Notes: generated by a model not told the origin, from the sequence alone. A DNA stretch of 64,000 nucleotides from Mercurialis annua (GCF_937616625.2 NC_065577.1:28037501-28101500); one strand, 5' to 3'. Shown: positions 21,551-34,786, numbered from the stretch's first letter. Program-made: numbers and translations.

Positions 21551-23380
21551 CGATTAAGATAAGAGAGAGTGGGATCTAATTAAACACAACCCTATTAGAC
21601 TTCAAGTAACTGTCAGTGAACAAAGTCATACGCATGTGTTTAATTAAAATGGATCAGAGATTGGTCTTACAGACAGAGCAGATGTCAGAAATTGACATAT
21701 ATCTTGAATCCAAACGAGTGGTTAGATAAAGCAAAACTCATAAGTCTGAGAGGAGTAAACCTCAACACTTAACCAATAAATAACAACAAATCAACTAAAA
21801 GAAAGATGATGAAAAGGAAAATAATTCTCATAACCAAGTAGTTATACTACTAGTTCTGATTTAAATAAAGAGGGTCGTTGATTATGTTAACGACTGATAG
21901 ACTTTGTGAAGTCGTGTCAAACAAGGTATTCATTAATAAATAATTATTAATTATTTAATGAATAAACAATATACTTAAATAGTATAACAAACCTTGGATT
22001 TACATAGATAGAAATGTTATCAAGGTAAGAAGAATGAGATAATGAATTAAAGGAGTAAGTTTCAGATGTTATCTCGAAACTAACAGGATGTAGTAAAACC
22101 CCAATAACTAGTAATCGAAGCGTTAGATCGGTTTGATATTGGGATAGGATAATCTCAGGACGGTTATTTAAGTTTTAACCGTTGCGATCGACGAACGGAA
22201 AGATAGATGATGCTCGAAGATGGAGGTGATATTGTGAAACTTGTATGAAATTTTGGCAGTAGGCCAAAAGTGCAAGCGATCACAATAAGAAGTGTAAATT
22301 TTAATTAACTTGGAATTGTCAACATAAGCTCCATATATGTATAGAAAGAATTTGAAAACTGTGTGAGACAGTAATTTCAAAAGATAAAATTCCGAGAACC
22401 GAGCCTTATGACTATGAAGTTTAGGCTGACTGGTAACGGAATGTACATGTTGTGTACATGTATTTTAAGTGTCGGGCTAGAAATGCGTAAAGCATGGCCG
22501 ACTAAAAGTGAAAAATAATCAATAAACATTTTGTTTTAATGTGAAATGTTTTGAAAGTGGAGCTAAAGTTGATAGTCAGTTAATTAAACATGATAGTAAC
22601 AGCTATAGCACAGTTATGAAAATTGTTAGCTGTGAACAAGGATGATATGTATGTGGTGTAAGTTAGAAAGTGTTTCATGGGAGATGATTAGATTATAACC
22701 AGACCCGCACCTATTCAACCACATTCCGGCAAGAGAGAAGATCAGTTACCCAATCTGTAACAGGAAATTACTATAGATTGAGGAGCAAGTAAAGGACATT
22801 CTATAGAAGGTATAGAAAAGTAAGGAAACTAAAAGATGAGTGATTAGTTTATGAAACAGTAATCATAAAACATATTAAAAGTCATCTCAATAATAAGATG
22901 AGCCGTAAACGAACAACTAAGGTTAAAAAGAAAACAAAAGAAAGAAAAAAAAAATGTGTGACAAAGGTGGTATACTAAGAGTGGAGTTATCGAAAGCTAG
23001 TGAAGGTAACCTAGTTTTATGATAACCGTGGAGTAAGTTAAATGATGCTAACTTATACCTACCTACTTGGATCGCTTAGCAAGAAAGAGACTAGAAATTA
23101 GTCCTTAGAATGCGTTGCAGTACGCTAAGCTACGGGGTAAAAAAAGTATTTTATACAAGTTATAGGATCAAGAGGATATACAAAGTGGATAATCTGTTTG
23201 TAGAATGGGAGATCAAACAGATGACATGAATAGCAGCGAGGAAGAGGGATATGATTGATGATGCCAGTCAAGATAGTACTATGCTTTCCGAAGCATGAAG
23301 TGAGATTAAGTATAAGTAAAGTTTGGATTATAAGTGAAAACTAATAATAAGTATATGTAAATTCGAGGATGAATTTATAT
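21551..23380 (+). other. Non-coding internal region of the LARD, right part
   Basis: AT-rich, stop-dense in all frames. At 22958-22973 the string gtgacaaaggtggtat repeats the LTR end plus primer-site junction at 5382-5397. Confidence 0.6.
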
Positions 23381-23393
23381 AAAGGGGAGAGAA
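23381..23393 (+). promoter_or_regulatory. Polypurine tract of the LARD
   Basis: aaaggggagagaa lies directly before TGTAATAACCC. The preceding ttcgaggatgaattta matches the conserved end of Del/Tekay-type elements. Confidence 0.8.
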
Positions 23394-24310
23394 TGTAATA
23401 ACCCAGAAATTTAAGGGTTAAAATATAGCCACGTGTCTAATATTTTATTAGACGGGAGTAGGTAAATTAAATTTAAAGATAAATTTAATTTACTAATGTC
23501 CCTAAATTTTTAATATGACTATAGGATTGCAAATTTAAATTTTTAGAATTTAAATTTGGTTAACTATATAGTTAACGGAGACAATATGGATTTATGAATT
23601 GGGTGCAGAATAATTCATAAGTCCCTAGCGAATATTTTTGGTGTTAATATTCGCGAAATATTTTAAAAAGATTATCGTGAAAATTTGATAAAATTTGGAA
23701 GCAGAAATTTTATCAAGCGCAGTCAATGCGGACTTAATAAATCAAAAATGATTTATTAAGAATAAAATATAAGTCGGATTGGAATAAAAATTATATTTTT
23801 ATTCTTGTTATATTTTATTTGATTTTTGGTAAAATTTTCACGAAATTTGGAAATCGTTTCCGTTTAGACTACGGACGACTAGTTTAGAAGTTGGTGTAAA
23901 GTGCATGATTGAGCTAGTACTAAAGCGCACTTTAACCAATAAGTATATATATGTTAAGTGGTGACCAAAATCAAGCAAACATTTCATTTCTTTCTACACA
24001 AAGAAAAGAAGCAGCTACTTGCTTCTCTGTAACTTTGGCGATTTAGAGTTTCGCGCCACTTCGATCCGTTTCTCGATTCTAACTCCATTTCTTCAACGAT
24101 TACTCATGTAATCGAGGTATTATATCCGTATTAAACATTTATTTCTATTTATTTCGAATATAAACTCGTTTATAAACAGTTACCGTGTCAAATAAACGTT
24201 TTAAACGTCCGAATTGATTTTAAATTGTGTATACGTGATTGTAGACGTTAGACTAGTGTTTTTGGACAGATTAAGTAGGACAGGAGGTCCCGAAAAATTA
24301 TTTCCAGGGC

Positions 24311-24457
24311 TGTGCGGGTGCGCAGCGCGCTGTGCGACCGCACAGCACGGTGTGCGGGCGCACAACATGTGCTGTGCGGGCACACAACAATAAAATATTA
24401 TGCGACCGCACAGCTTGTGCTGTGCGACCGTACAGTACTGCTGTGCGGGCGCACAGC
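24311..24457. repeat. GC palindrome array in the 3' LTR
   Basis: The repeated word is tgtgcg(a/g)ccgcaca with variants, as in 2389-2488 but in a different arrangement. A further inverted repeat, ccccgac/gtcgggg, follows at 24460-24477. Confidence 0.7.
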
Positions 24458-26852
24458 AACCCCGACGGGTTGTCGGGGTTCGTTTTCTTCGGTTATTTTG
24501 GGGGATTTTCCGGGGGCGATTCCGACGTGCTTTCGCCTAGCAACCCCTATTTTCCGACCGAACCTAAAACATTTTTAATAAATGTTTTTAAATCAAAGTT
24601 AGATATTTTAAAACGATAACTTGTGTTAGAAGAAAGTGAAAAGGTTTTATAACCTAAATCTAAAGACTTTCAAAAGGAGATTTTAAAAATAAAGTTAAAA
24701 GTTTATAACAGACATTAAAAGAGTTAAAGTCAACGTTTAAATGGTTTTAAAGAGTTAGCAATCGGTTTTGCTAAATACTTAGTATATGACCGAGAATTGT
24801 TTTGACAATTAGGTTTATACTATAAATGGTTTTCTTTAAGTATTGCGATACCTAAAATAACTTTTAGAGAAAAGTTAGAACGTTTTCTCAAAACGAGAAT
24901 TTATAATATGCTTTTAAAAGAAAACAGACCATAAGTGTTACGTGTTTATATGATTATATGTTTGACCTAGATCTGGGTTTAAGGACCTAAAAGTTTTATA
25001 GGAAACATATATTGATGTGTTTTATACTGTTTGCTTTGTATTTTTAGTCCGACCAGCTAGCTAGCAGTCTGACCACAGCCACAGGATTAAGTTCCAGACC
25101 TAGCGGTGTTTTTGAGTTCATTTTTTTACTTTTGAATATTAGTATTCAATTGTTTTTAAATCCATAAATCCCACTCAGTATGAAACTTAGCCAAGGAAGA
25201 TCCACTGAAGCGAGCTATCTATTGGGCAACAATAGGATTGTGTGATCACCGGTGTTAATGAATTAGATAAGAGGTAAATATTATAAGCATGCATATTGAG
25301 ATTAGGTTTTAAGCCAGATGCTTGTAAAACGGCTTAAACTTAATGGGTAGTCCTGAGGTGGTAGTGATTTAAGTTCCGGCCCAGCAACCCTATACAGAGT
25401 CAAGATGGCTGTGATACATATGTATACAGCTCATCCTATATTAAACAAGAGTTGAGCATATGCATTATATATGATAGCATTATAACATAACAGGACTAGG
25501 TTTTCATTTGGATCGAGGACTGGTAATATTTTTATATACCGATATTTTGTATATACGCGATTTTGGTATTTAACTTTAAACCTATCTACTCACTCAGAAA
25601 TATTTATATTTCTGACCCCATTATTGTTTATAATTTTTCAGGTACCTAGCTACCGGGTTTGGTCGAGCTCCCACCCTTTTCCATCAGGGAAGCTTATTCT
25701 GTTGTTATGTAAATAACACTTTAAACTCTTAGATGCTGCAATAGTGTATATAGGTTTGATATACATGTAGCCACGTCAGGGTTCCTTTGTCTATATACTC
25801 TGATAGGAACCTGACTTTGTCTAACTCTAATAAGTGGCTACTTAATAGGCATTTGGTGTTTTATGATGTCCCCTACGGGTGGGCCAAGTTTCGAATCTTT
25901 GGTCTGCAAAGACAGCGTGTGTAGTTTATCTGGCCTTACGTTTGTGTGCCTGCTGTGCATGTTTTTAAATATGTTTGATATAACGCTTTGAAAGAAAAAG
26001 TGTTCGATATATTCTATTAAACATATTGTTCGGATGCGTGGTTTGAAACAGGGCTGCCTGCGAGGCAAGGCACGTGAGCTAAGTCCCTGTACCACCGCAC
26101 CGGTTTTCAGAAATGCGCGTGGGTCAGAATAACTAGGGTTATTCAACCAGCACTTCTGAAAACGAGTTTTCACTTATATGAATATTTTCAGAACGTGTTT
26201 TCCACGTTAAACGGAAAAAAAAATTAACGGTGTTTTTTGAAAAAGGGTCGTACGCGAGATACGATCTAGATTTATATTTGCAAAAAAATTATAGAGATTT
26301 TAGGCTTGCTACGGGTTTCAGAACAACCATTCCCATTCCCTAGCGCAGGTCTAGGCTCAAGTTTCGAGGGGGTTCGTTTACTTTGGCTATTTCGGGAGAC
26401 TTTCCGGGGGAGATTCAAACATGCTTTTGCCTAGTAACCCGAGGTGTTTTCCGACCGAACCTAAAACATTTTTAATAAATGTTTTTAAATCAAAGTTAGA
26501 TATTTTAAAACGATAACTTGTGTTAGAAGAAAGTGAAAAGGTTTTATAACCTAAACCTAAAGACTTTTAAAAGGAGATTTTAAAAGTAAAGTTTAAAGTT
26601 TATAACAGACTTTAAAAGAGTTAAAGTCAACGTTTAAATGGTTTTAAAGAGTTAGCAATCAGTTTTGCTAAATACTTAGTATATGACCGAGAATTGTTTT
26701 GACAATTAGATCTATGCTATAAATGGTTTTCTTTAGGTATTGCGATACCTAAAATAACTTTTAGATAGAAGTTAGAACGTTTTCTCAAAACGAGAATTTA
26801 TAATATGGTTTTAAAAGAAAACAGACCATAAGTGTTACGTGTTTATATGATT

Positions 26853-27824
26853 GAACAAAGGATCAATTCACCCCTTCAATTCGGCACCAAATATCAAATC
26901 AGTCAATTTCGTCGTTTTTGGTACAAACAGACCCACAACTTGCGTTTTCGTATCAAAAAAACCTGTAACTTACATTTTTGTATCAAAAATGCCCCTCTGA
27001 CATAAAAAAGAGAGTGAGATGTACTAATTATAATTTTTAAACCTAATCAATTTTAATTTAATACTAATTAAACACAATTATATTTAACACTAAATAAATT
27101 TAATTAAATTAATTAAATATAATTCTAATCCCACTGGAAACCGCTGCCACCCCTACCGATCACTGCCACCGAAACCCACCCACATATTCATCCCAAAAGG
27201 AATGAACAAATCAGTTCATCCCAAAGGATGAAAAATTTGTTCATCCCTTTTGGGATGAACACGCTGTTCATCCCAAAAGGGATGAACAAATTTTTCATCC
27301 TTTGGGATGAACGAATCTGTTCATCCCAAAAAGGGATGAACAACTCGTTTGTTCATCCTAAAAAGAATGAACAACTCATTTATTTTAGGATTGAACAATT
27401 TATCTAAGGTTGGTGGTTGTGGTAGAGGTGGGAGTGGAGCATACGGCAGTGGGTAGATGATCCGGTGGCCGGAAAAGGAAAAAGAAAGAAGAACGTGGAA
27501 GAAGAAGAAGGTGGAGAAAGGGAGAAAAGGTCCCTAAATATTTACTAAAAATTAAAATGATGATTAAAATTTAAAAATTATGAAGATATAGTTGAAAATT
27601 AAAAATTGTCAAGGATTAATTTGAAAGATAAATAAAATATTGAGTCTTTTTAATTTTTTTTTATTTTTTTTTAGGGAGAGTGTAATTCACTTGCTTGGGT
27701 GAGAGTGGGGGAGGGGCTTTCTGAGCTAAAAACACAAGTTTTGGGTCTATTTGTACAAAAAGCGGCGAAACTGACTCATTTGATATTTCGTGCCAAGTTG
27801 AGGGGGCAATTTGATCCTTTGTTC
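26853..27824. mobile_element. Second copy of the MULE-like MITE
   Basis: 972 bp with the same inverted repeats and the same flanking ttatatgatt (26843-26852, 27825-27834) as the copy at 2992. It was therefore duplicated together with LTR sequence, not inserted a second time. Confidence 0.85.
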
Positions 27825-29266
27825 TTATATGATTATATGTTTGACCTAGATCTGGGTTTAAGGACCTAGAAGTTTTATAGGAAACATATATTGATGTGTT
27901 TTATCCTGTTTGCTTTGTGTGTTTAGTCCGACCAGCTAGCCAGCAGTCTGACCATAACCACAGGATTAAGTTACAGACCTAGCGGTGTTTGTGAGTTCAT
28001 TTGTTTACTTTTGAATATTAGTATTCAATTGTTTTTAAATCCATAAATCGCACTCAGTATGAAACTTAGCCAAGGAAGATCCACTGAAACGAGCTATCTA
28101 TTGGGCAACAATAGGACTGTGTGATCACCTGTGTTAATGAACTAGATGAGAGATAAATATTATAAGCATACATATTGAGATTAGGTTTTAAGCCAGATGC
28201 TTGTAAAGCGGCTTAAACCTAATGGGTAGTCCTGAGGTGGCAGTGATTTAAGTTCCGACCCAGCAACCCTATACAGAGTCAAGATGGTTGTGATACATAT
28301 GTATACAATTCATCCTGTATTAAACAAGAGTTGAGCATATGCATTATATATGATAGCATTATAACGTAACAGGACTAGGGTTTCATTTGGATCGAGGACT
28401 GGTAATATTTTTATATACCGATATTTTGTATAGACGCGATTTTGGTATTTAACTTTAAACATATCTACTCACTCAGAATTATTTATATTTCTGACCCCGT
28501 TGTTGTTTATAATTTATCAGGTACCTAGCTACCGGGTCTGGTCGAGCTTCCACCCTTTTCTATCAGGGAAGCTTATTTTGTTGCTATGTAAATAACACTT
28601 TAAACTCTTAGATGCTGCAATAGTGTATATAGGTTTGATATACATGTAGCCACGTCAGGGTTCTTCTGTCTATATACTCTGATAGGAACCTGACTTTGTC
28701 TAACTCTAATAAGTGGCTACTTAATAGGCGTATGGTGTTTTATGATGTCCCCTACGGGTGGGCCAAGTTTCGAATCTTTGGTCTGCAAAGACAGTGTGTG
28801 TAGTTTATCTGGCCTTACATTTGTGTGCCTGCTGTGCATGTTTTTAAATATGTTTGATATAACGCTTTGAAAGAAAAAGTGTTCGATATATTTTATTAAA
28901 CATATTGTTCGGATGCGTGGTTTGAAACAGGGCTGCCTGCGAGGCAAGGCACGTGAGCTAAGTCCCTGTACCACCGCACCGGTTTTCAGAAATGCGCGTG
29001 GGTCAGAAAAACTAGGGTTAGTCACCCAGCGCTTCTGAAAACGCGATTTCGCTTATATGAATATTTTCAGAACGTGTTTTCCACGTTAAACGGAAAAAAA
29101 TTTAACGGTGTTTTTTGAAAAAGGGTCGTACGCGAGATACGATCTAGATTTATATTTGCAAAAAAATTATAGAGATTTTAGGCTTGCTACGGGTTTCAGA
29201 ACAACCATTCTCATTCCCTAGCGCAGGTCTCAGCTCAAGTTTCGAGGGGGAAATCGGGTCGTGACA

Positions 29267-29629
29267 GCCGAAGACCCTGATCCGGTCGTCGTGGTTGTGA
29301 CCGCAGTTGCATCTGCTGGAAAACTTAGCTGGGTGGGGGTTAACGTATTACGCATGAAACTTAGCAGATTCAAAGTCTGGACCACCGAAGGATTAGCACT
29401 CCAACTTGTAGCATTATTGGTGGGAAAATCCCTTATTTCTAGATGTTTGAGCACCACCGGAACGGACATTCACCGGCGTGGTTAATCTAGTCCCCAATGG
29501 TGGCCTGTTATCTACCACCACGCTCTCCACATTAACCCCAGTCACATCTGAAATAACCCTGGTAGTATCTCCTCCACAAACATTCACTAAAACTCCTCCA
29601 TCACTAACATGTTTATCCTTTTCCACCAT
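29267..29629 (-). pseudogene. N-terminal gag of the minus-strand Tat-type host element
   Basis: On the minus strand an ATG at 29629 opens MVEKDKHVSDGGVLV. A one-base shift around 29470 moves the frame to SVPVVLKHLEIRDF ... TTTTTGSGSS. That frame runs into the LARD target site and continues at 1439 as VVVHPGIIQIQEYM. The combined gag is thus split by the 27.8-kb insertion. The ATG lies 65 bp behind the primer-binding site. Confidence 0.65.
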
Positions 29630-29693
29630 TTTTCAACACAAAGCTCAGAGAAATGAACAACGCAACAACAAACAAAATGGGAATAACAGATTT

Positions 29694-29711
29694 CCCACAA
29701 ACGGCGTCAAG
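29694..29711 (-). promoter_or_regulatory. Primer-binding site of the minus-strand host element
   Basis: Minus-strand ttgacgccgtttgtggga resembles the common plant gypsy form TTGGCGCCGT(C/T)TGTGGGA with one change. It lies directly behind the LTR end (TATCA). Confidence 0.6.
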
Positions 29712-30466
29712 TGATAAATCACCAAAACGAGATCTCATCTGCTAAGCCCGCACAGACCAAAAAACAAAAGTCAGAAGGAACTTCCGATGGGGGTCACCGA
29801 ACGTTTGCTCCGATGCTCAAGTAAGTTTTCAGTGAAAGAACGAAGAAGAAGAGAAAGAAGAGATAAATCAGTGAGAAAAAAGAATTACCTAGGGTTTGCA
29901 CCTTAAGCCTCTTTTTATAGTTAGGGTTTTGCTGAAAAACTTGCATTGCTAACAGCTCCTTCTTCTTGTGGTCCCTGTATTCAGTTATGCTTACGTGGCA
30001 AGGTCCCCCGCACTGGGCGCAGTTTGTTAGGTGCGTCAGGCGTAGGGAACATTCCCTGCGCACTTGTCAGAGGATCTTCAGTGGTCCGAGAATCAGTTAC
30101 ACGTGAGTGTGGATCATTGTGAGATCTCGGATCCCGTCCTACGAATCTCGTTCGACCGAGCTTCAACGTCTTAATCCTAGAAGATCGGGTGAAGTTTTGT
30201 TCTTGACATTGTCTATTGCTTATCCGAGATACCACTGTGTTATACGTGGTTCGGTGACCCCCCAGGTCACGAGGCTATAAATCAGTCTAGCCTGAACCGA
30301 CCTATGACGCCGGGCATCATAGACGGAGGCCATATGTAAAGGTGTTCCCGGATCCGAGCTTCAGGCAAAGTGCTCCTTGTTCGTCAGAGCTCGGCGTCCC
30401 CTATTGGAACCAGGTCGGAAAAAAATGCTTAACTTGGCGATATCTGTTTTTGGCGAGGTTGCTTCA
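29712..30466 (-). repeat. 5' LTR of the minus-strand Tat-type element
   Basis: The inner edge (tg at 29712 on the plus strand) is set by the adjoining primer site. A minus-strand TATA, ctataaaaag, lies at 29920-29911. The outer edge is uncertain; CA at 30465-30466 is the best guess. The partner LTR is outside the window. Confidence 0.5.
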
Positions 30467-30489
30467 CCCCTACTAATTGTACTACTACG

Positions 30490-30665
30490 TTATTAATAAC
30501 CTTTGTAAACCGTTTGAAACATTTGTAAACTGTTTGAAACCATTTTATAAACATTTTTTAAATAGTTGCAAAACTATGTTTATGAAACCTTTTAAAACCA
30601 TTTGAAATTGTTTTTAATAAATTTTTAACTAGAAAAAATAAATTAATAGTTTATAATATTCTTTT
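30490..30665. repeat. Degenerate GTTTGAAAC-type repeat
   Basis: Loose repeats of (g)tttgaaac/gtttataaac, resembling the longer array at 54490-55215. Confidence 0.45.
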
Positions 30666-30868
30666 ATTTTGGAAAAATTTATGATCATTAAAAATTATTA
30701 ATAAACATAATAAAACTATAAAATAATTCGATTTAACAATACAATGGACAGAATAAAAAATAATCCAATGACACGCTAGCGTACAAAAATAAAGTCAACA
30801 AATGAGGGTTATGAAAAGCTAATATTTTCCCTAATTCGGTATTCTACTAATTTTTCCTAATTTGTTTT

Positions 30869-31420
30869 CATTTATACATTTACATAGGAAAAAGTTCAGT
30901 TTTATCCTATTTTGAGTTTTCGTATTTCACCTCTACGCTAAAGAGTTAAATTGACGTCTTTTTATTTGGAAAGAATTTCAAAATAACCGTTTATTTTTAG
31001 TCTATATTTAAATTAAACATTAATGTTATTAATTATACAAAAACACTTTCTTCAAAAAATTCAACAAATAATAATTTTATTTACTTAATTTACATTAATT
31101 AGCAGTAATTTTTTAAATTAAAAAACATAAAATAAATGCCCTTTATAAAAAAAATATAGTCGATTTACGTTTTTAATTTATTTAATTTTTAATAAGATTT
31201 TAAAAACAATTAACTTTTAAGATTTATTTGAATATTTTTAAAGTTGAAGGACTTATTTGTATTTTTTTCAAATAAAAATATATGATATGACCTTTTTATT
31301 TAATTGTTTTTAATATTTTTTTCATTAGATTAAATTTTTTAAATTTGGGATAGAGGTGAAATCCGAAAATCCAAAATAAGGTTTATATGATTTTTTTTCT
31401 ATGTCAAAGTTTAAATGCAA
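30869..31420. mobile_element. MITE-like element with imperfect inverted ends
   Basis: About 50 bp at the left (cataggaaaaag ... tttcacctcta) is repeated inverted at the right (tagaggtgaaat ... ttttttctatg). The interior is AT-rich and non-coding. No clear target duplication is visible. Confidence 0.5.
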
Positions 31421-34171
31421 AAAAGTTACTAGGTAGATTTTTTTAAGTAATTAGACCTTTTGTGAACTCAAACAAATTGTCTTTTTTTTTCATGCAGGCG
31501 ATAACTCCTTCTCCACCCGATTCCTCACCACCGTGTCTCTTTCTATCCAGATCTATATTTTGCAGTTCTAAGAAATTTATGTGTATTAACATGAATTTAC
31601 AGCAGTTTGCGCATTTCGATTCACCAAATCTTCCTTCTCTAGTGTACTACCACTTTGTTTGCAATGTGTTTCTGTTTGCTGCTCTTCATTGACAAAATCA
31701 AATCGAATGACAAATTCTCCATAACAGTTTTGCTTCGTTATTGCTATGTTAGAACATAACAAATCTATAACCAATGTTCCTCTTGCTATAATATGCGGGT
31801 AAGCATCTTGTTCTGCATTTTTTAAGTTTGTTGTTGTAACAGCTGAAATTATTTAACCTTTCACTTGTTTTTTCCTAATGGTATCTCAAATGTCTTAATT
31901 TTTGGACCTCAACTATAAATTATATATATAGTTCACTAATACGAGTAAAATACTTATATGTACTCGAGTCGTTTTCCCTACGCTTTAGTGTATTTTGTCA
32001 TATATTTTGAGGTATTTGTGTGCCTTATTATATGTGTGAGCGTTTCAGAACATTAGAGTTTTGGAGCATATTTGGCCTAAGAAGGTGAAGAAATCGACGA
32101 AGAATCGTTGCGGCACAATCTTAGAGCAAGGAAGAAAATGGAGTTGCCTTTTTAAGAAGGTCACGATCGTGACTTTAACTTATATAAGAGGTCATTATCG
32201 TGACCAGACATCATTTTGGTACCGAGAAAAATCCTCTATGACATGTCAAGCTTGGGACTCTCACTTACAGAGAGGGTCACGTTCGAAACCAAGGTTAAAA
32301 AAGGCTTTTCAAGATGCAATTTGAAGACACCAGACTTGAGGCCCACTTTCTTATTTGCCAAGCACTCATGTAATAGGTCGTTGCTTATTTCCTTTTTGGG
32401 GAGTATTATATAAACACTTCTATCTCCATTTTAGGTCATATCTCATCATTGTAGGAGACATCAATCAATAGTTGTAGTTTTAATTCCTTTTGCTATCAAC
32501 TTTCTGATAGAATATTGATAGTTTTGTGTTCTTCAAGGAAAATTTCCATATTTGGGAGTTTGAATATTCAAGTATTAATGCAAGTTTTATTATCATTGGA
32601 ATTTTCATTATCTTTAATCTTAAGCTATTTTTCATCATTTACTCTTTAAGGTATTTATTTCTATCTCTTATCTTATCGCTGTTTGTTAATCACTTTAATT
32701 CTAGTTAATTGTGTAGTTATTGTTCATTTACGTTATAATTCTTCTCGTTTACGTTTTAGTTCTTGTTACAGTAGTGTTAATCAGAAATCTATGCTTGTTG
32801 TGCTAAACGAATTGAGCATCGATTTAAGTTCATTCTCGTCTATCCTCTCATTCTTCATGGGATCGATAACTCGGACTTCATAGTCCTATATTATTTGCAA
32901 TTAAAAGAAAAGAGACTATAGACCCATGATGGGACACATCAAATAAGAAAGATATGGAAGCTGTAAAGAGCTGATACAAGAAATAACAACGTGTGAGACG
33001 ATATATAGATGCAGAATTAAAGGAAAGAACATGAGTAATGATATGAATATATTTTATACGTTTACAGAACGTGAACAAGAAAGAAGTTAAGTTAAGGCCT
33101 ATCATGAAGATAGTGTAAGTTAGATCTAAATAATGAACTTTCAGAACAAGGTATGGACGTTGCTGGTTCTTATATGAATGGGGAGTGAGTAATTACTTTG
33201 ATTGTTCTTATTTATAAGAACAAGTAATCAAGTTATTTCTAGATTATTTCTAGAAGTGGTATTAATGGAAAATTGGTCTGTTTGACTAAGAAAGGAAGGA
33301 CACGTACTATTTGTGTGATCTGTGTTATAAATTTTGAGAGAACGTCAAAATTAAGTTAAGTTCTCCAAAAACGAGTGACATTTTGGAGACACGTGAAGTC
33401 TCAAATGACATCTAGACAGTCCAAGAACGATTCAAGTGGTTATTGAGTGGAACAAACCCGTAAATATATAGAAATTAGTAATTTTTTGGATTTCGCATAA
33501 TACTACAAATTTTGCTTGAAAGATTTTTCAAACATCTTTGCACCAGTAATAAGATTCAACTATAAAAATATGAAAGTTGAATAGGCAAATCTACGTAAAG
33601 TAAGTTTGAGAATCTAACAGGATGTGGGACTATAGCAATAATACTAACATGACTAGAAGATATGTAAGAATTATAGTGAATTGGATAAGTTAAGTGTCGA
33701 ATAGAGATATGTTATAATATAACATGATCGAGTTATGAAATGCGTTCCTTGATAGCTGAGAAAGCATTAGGTAACTGTCAATGTATGATTGGGAATCAGT
33801 AACAAAAATTATGTGATAAAAGTCAAGAGACACTATTTGTATGATACAAGGTGTAAGTTATGTACGAAATAAAAGTTAATGAAAATTTGATTTTAGATAT
33901 AAGAAGATACTTGATATATAAAAATGAGTTGTTATGATATAAGAAACATATCATATAGAGATCATGCTATCTAAACGTAAGTTTAACAGATAGTGAATTA
34001 TGAATAAGAGTAGCGCAGAGAAAGTGTGACAATTTGCAGAAATTACATGCATAGTACACTACTGTGCTAGCGATCATTAAGCAAGACATTCATACTTTGA
34101 ATGGTCAAGTATTAGACATAAAGTCTCGAGCCTTGGAAATCTACTGGCTCAACCAAATATAATTCTAGGAT
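31421..34171. other. Non-coding, LTR-like debris
   Basis: No supported gene. At 32161-32290 three hairpin words occur (gtcacgatcgtgac, ggtcattatcgtgacc, ggtcacgttcgaaacc). A TATA-like tatataaa follows at 32407-32414, then a T-rich leader and atgggatcgataactcgg near 32858. I read 31990-32880 as a decayed LTR of unknown family. 32880-34171 looks like decayed internal sequence of a LARD-type element. Confidence 0.4.
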
Positions 34172-34509
34172 GAAGTTGTGACACCCCATATTTTTAAGGT
34201 TATTAAGTGGTGCCACATATCCTAATTTGCGATAATTAGAGTTAAGAAGATAGAGAATAAACTAAAATATTTTGGATTAAGACCGAAGTGGGTTCAAAAG
34301 TTAGTCGCGAAATAATATTTAAGTTTGGAAATTATTATTCGTAAGAGCGAGTATTAACGGGACTAAGAAAAAGTTAAGAAAAACCTAAGGAATTAATATA
34401 TTAATATGCATCTCTAAATGGAGAGCTAAGGTTTCGGACAAAACTCTAAAATTGAAATGTCGAAATATGGAATTTTGGATGTAAAAATTGAAGGATATAG
34501 AAGATACTG

Positions 34510-34765
34510 ATTACAGACAAGTGGCGATGCATGAGTGGAGACAAGTGGCGATGTATGAGCGGAGACAAGCGGCGTGCATGGGCATCAACACGTGGCGCAC
34601 ATGCACGGAGACACATGGCGTGCGTGCACAGCGACACGGGCGCGCATGCACATCGACACGTGGCGCGCATGCACAGCGACACGTGGCGCGCATGCACAGC
34701 GACACGTGACGACACGTGTTGCGCATGCGTAATGACACATGGCGTGCATGCACAACGACACGTGA
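34510..34765. repeat. GC-rich minisatellite with G-boxes in the solo LTR
   Basis: Variable units of about 23 bp (gacacgtggcgcgcatgcac). Exact CACGTG occurs six times: 34589, 34657, 34680, 34703, 34713 and 34759. Several are the ABRE-like form CACGTGGC. Confidence 0.8.
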
Positions 34766-34778
34766 TGATGTATATGTC

Positions 34779-34786
34779 TATATATA
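34779..34786 (+). promoter_or_regulatory. TATA box of the solo LTR
   Basis: tatatata lies 15 bp downstream of the last G-box, so the G-box array is in the position of an upstream promoter element. Confidence 0.5.

Larger units (their letters stand above)
1440..29266 (+). mobile_element. Gag-only LARD-type LTR retrotransposon (outer nest level 2)
   Basis: The element starts TGTAATAACCC and ends GGGTCGTGACA. It is flanked by accga (1435-1439) and gccga (29267-29271), a 5-bp target duplication with one mismatch. Behind the 5' LTR a primer-binding site close to the initiator-Met tRNA complement is present (5392-5403). Ahead of the 3' LTR is a purine tract (23381-23393) in the setting ttcgaggatgaa, which resembles Del/Tekay chromoviruses. 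The internal region, after removing the inserted 7774-21545 element, is about 4.2 kb. It encodes only a gag-like ORF; no protease, RT or integrase is visible. That makes it non-autonomous, a LARD. It depends on enzymes from a related element, which I infer is chromovirus-like from the termini. Confidence 0.82.
23394..29266 (+). repeat. Compound 3' LTR of the LARD (two fused partial LTRs)
   Basis: The first copy, 23394 to about 26370, runs from the LTR start to within about 17 bp of its end and lacks the MITE. It joins at ggggg (26368-26372) to a second copy that starts at the LTR-internal position equivalent to 2508. The second copy contains the MITE (26853-27824) and runs to the true end at 29266. 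Diagnostic bases in the second copy mostly match the 5' LTR rather than the first copy, for example gttacagacctagcggtgtttg. Confidence 0.85.

Noticed and set aside
29478..29714. Plus-strand 78-residue frame opposite the gag start
   Set aside because: It is the shadow of the minus-strand gag and primer-site region.
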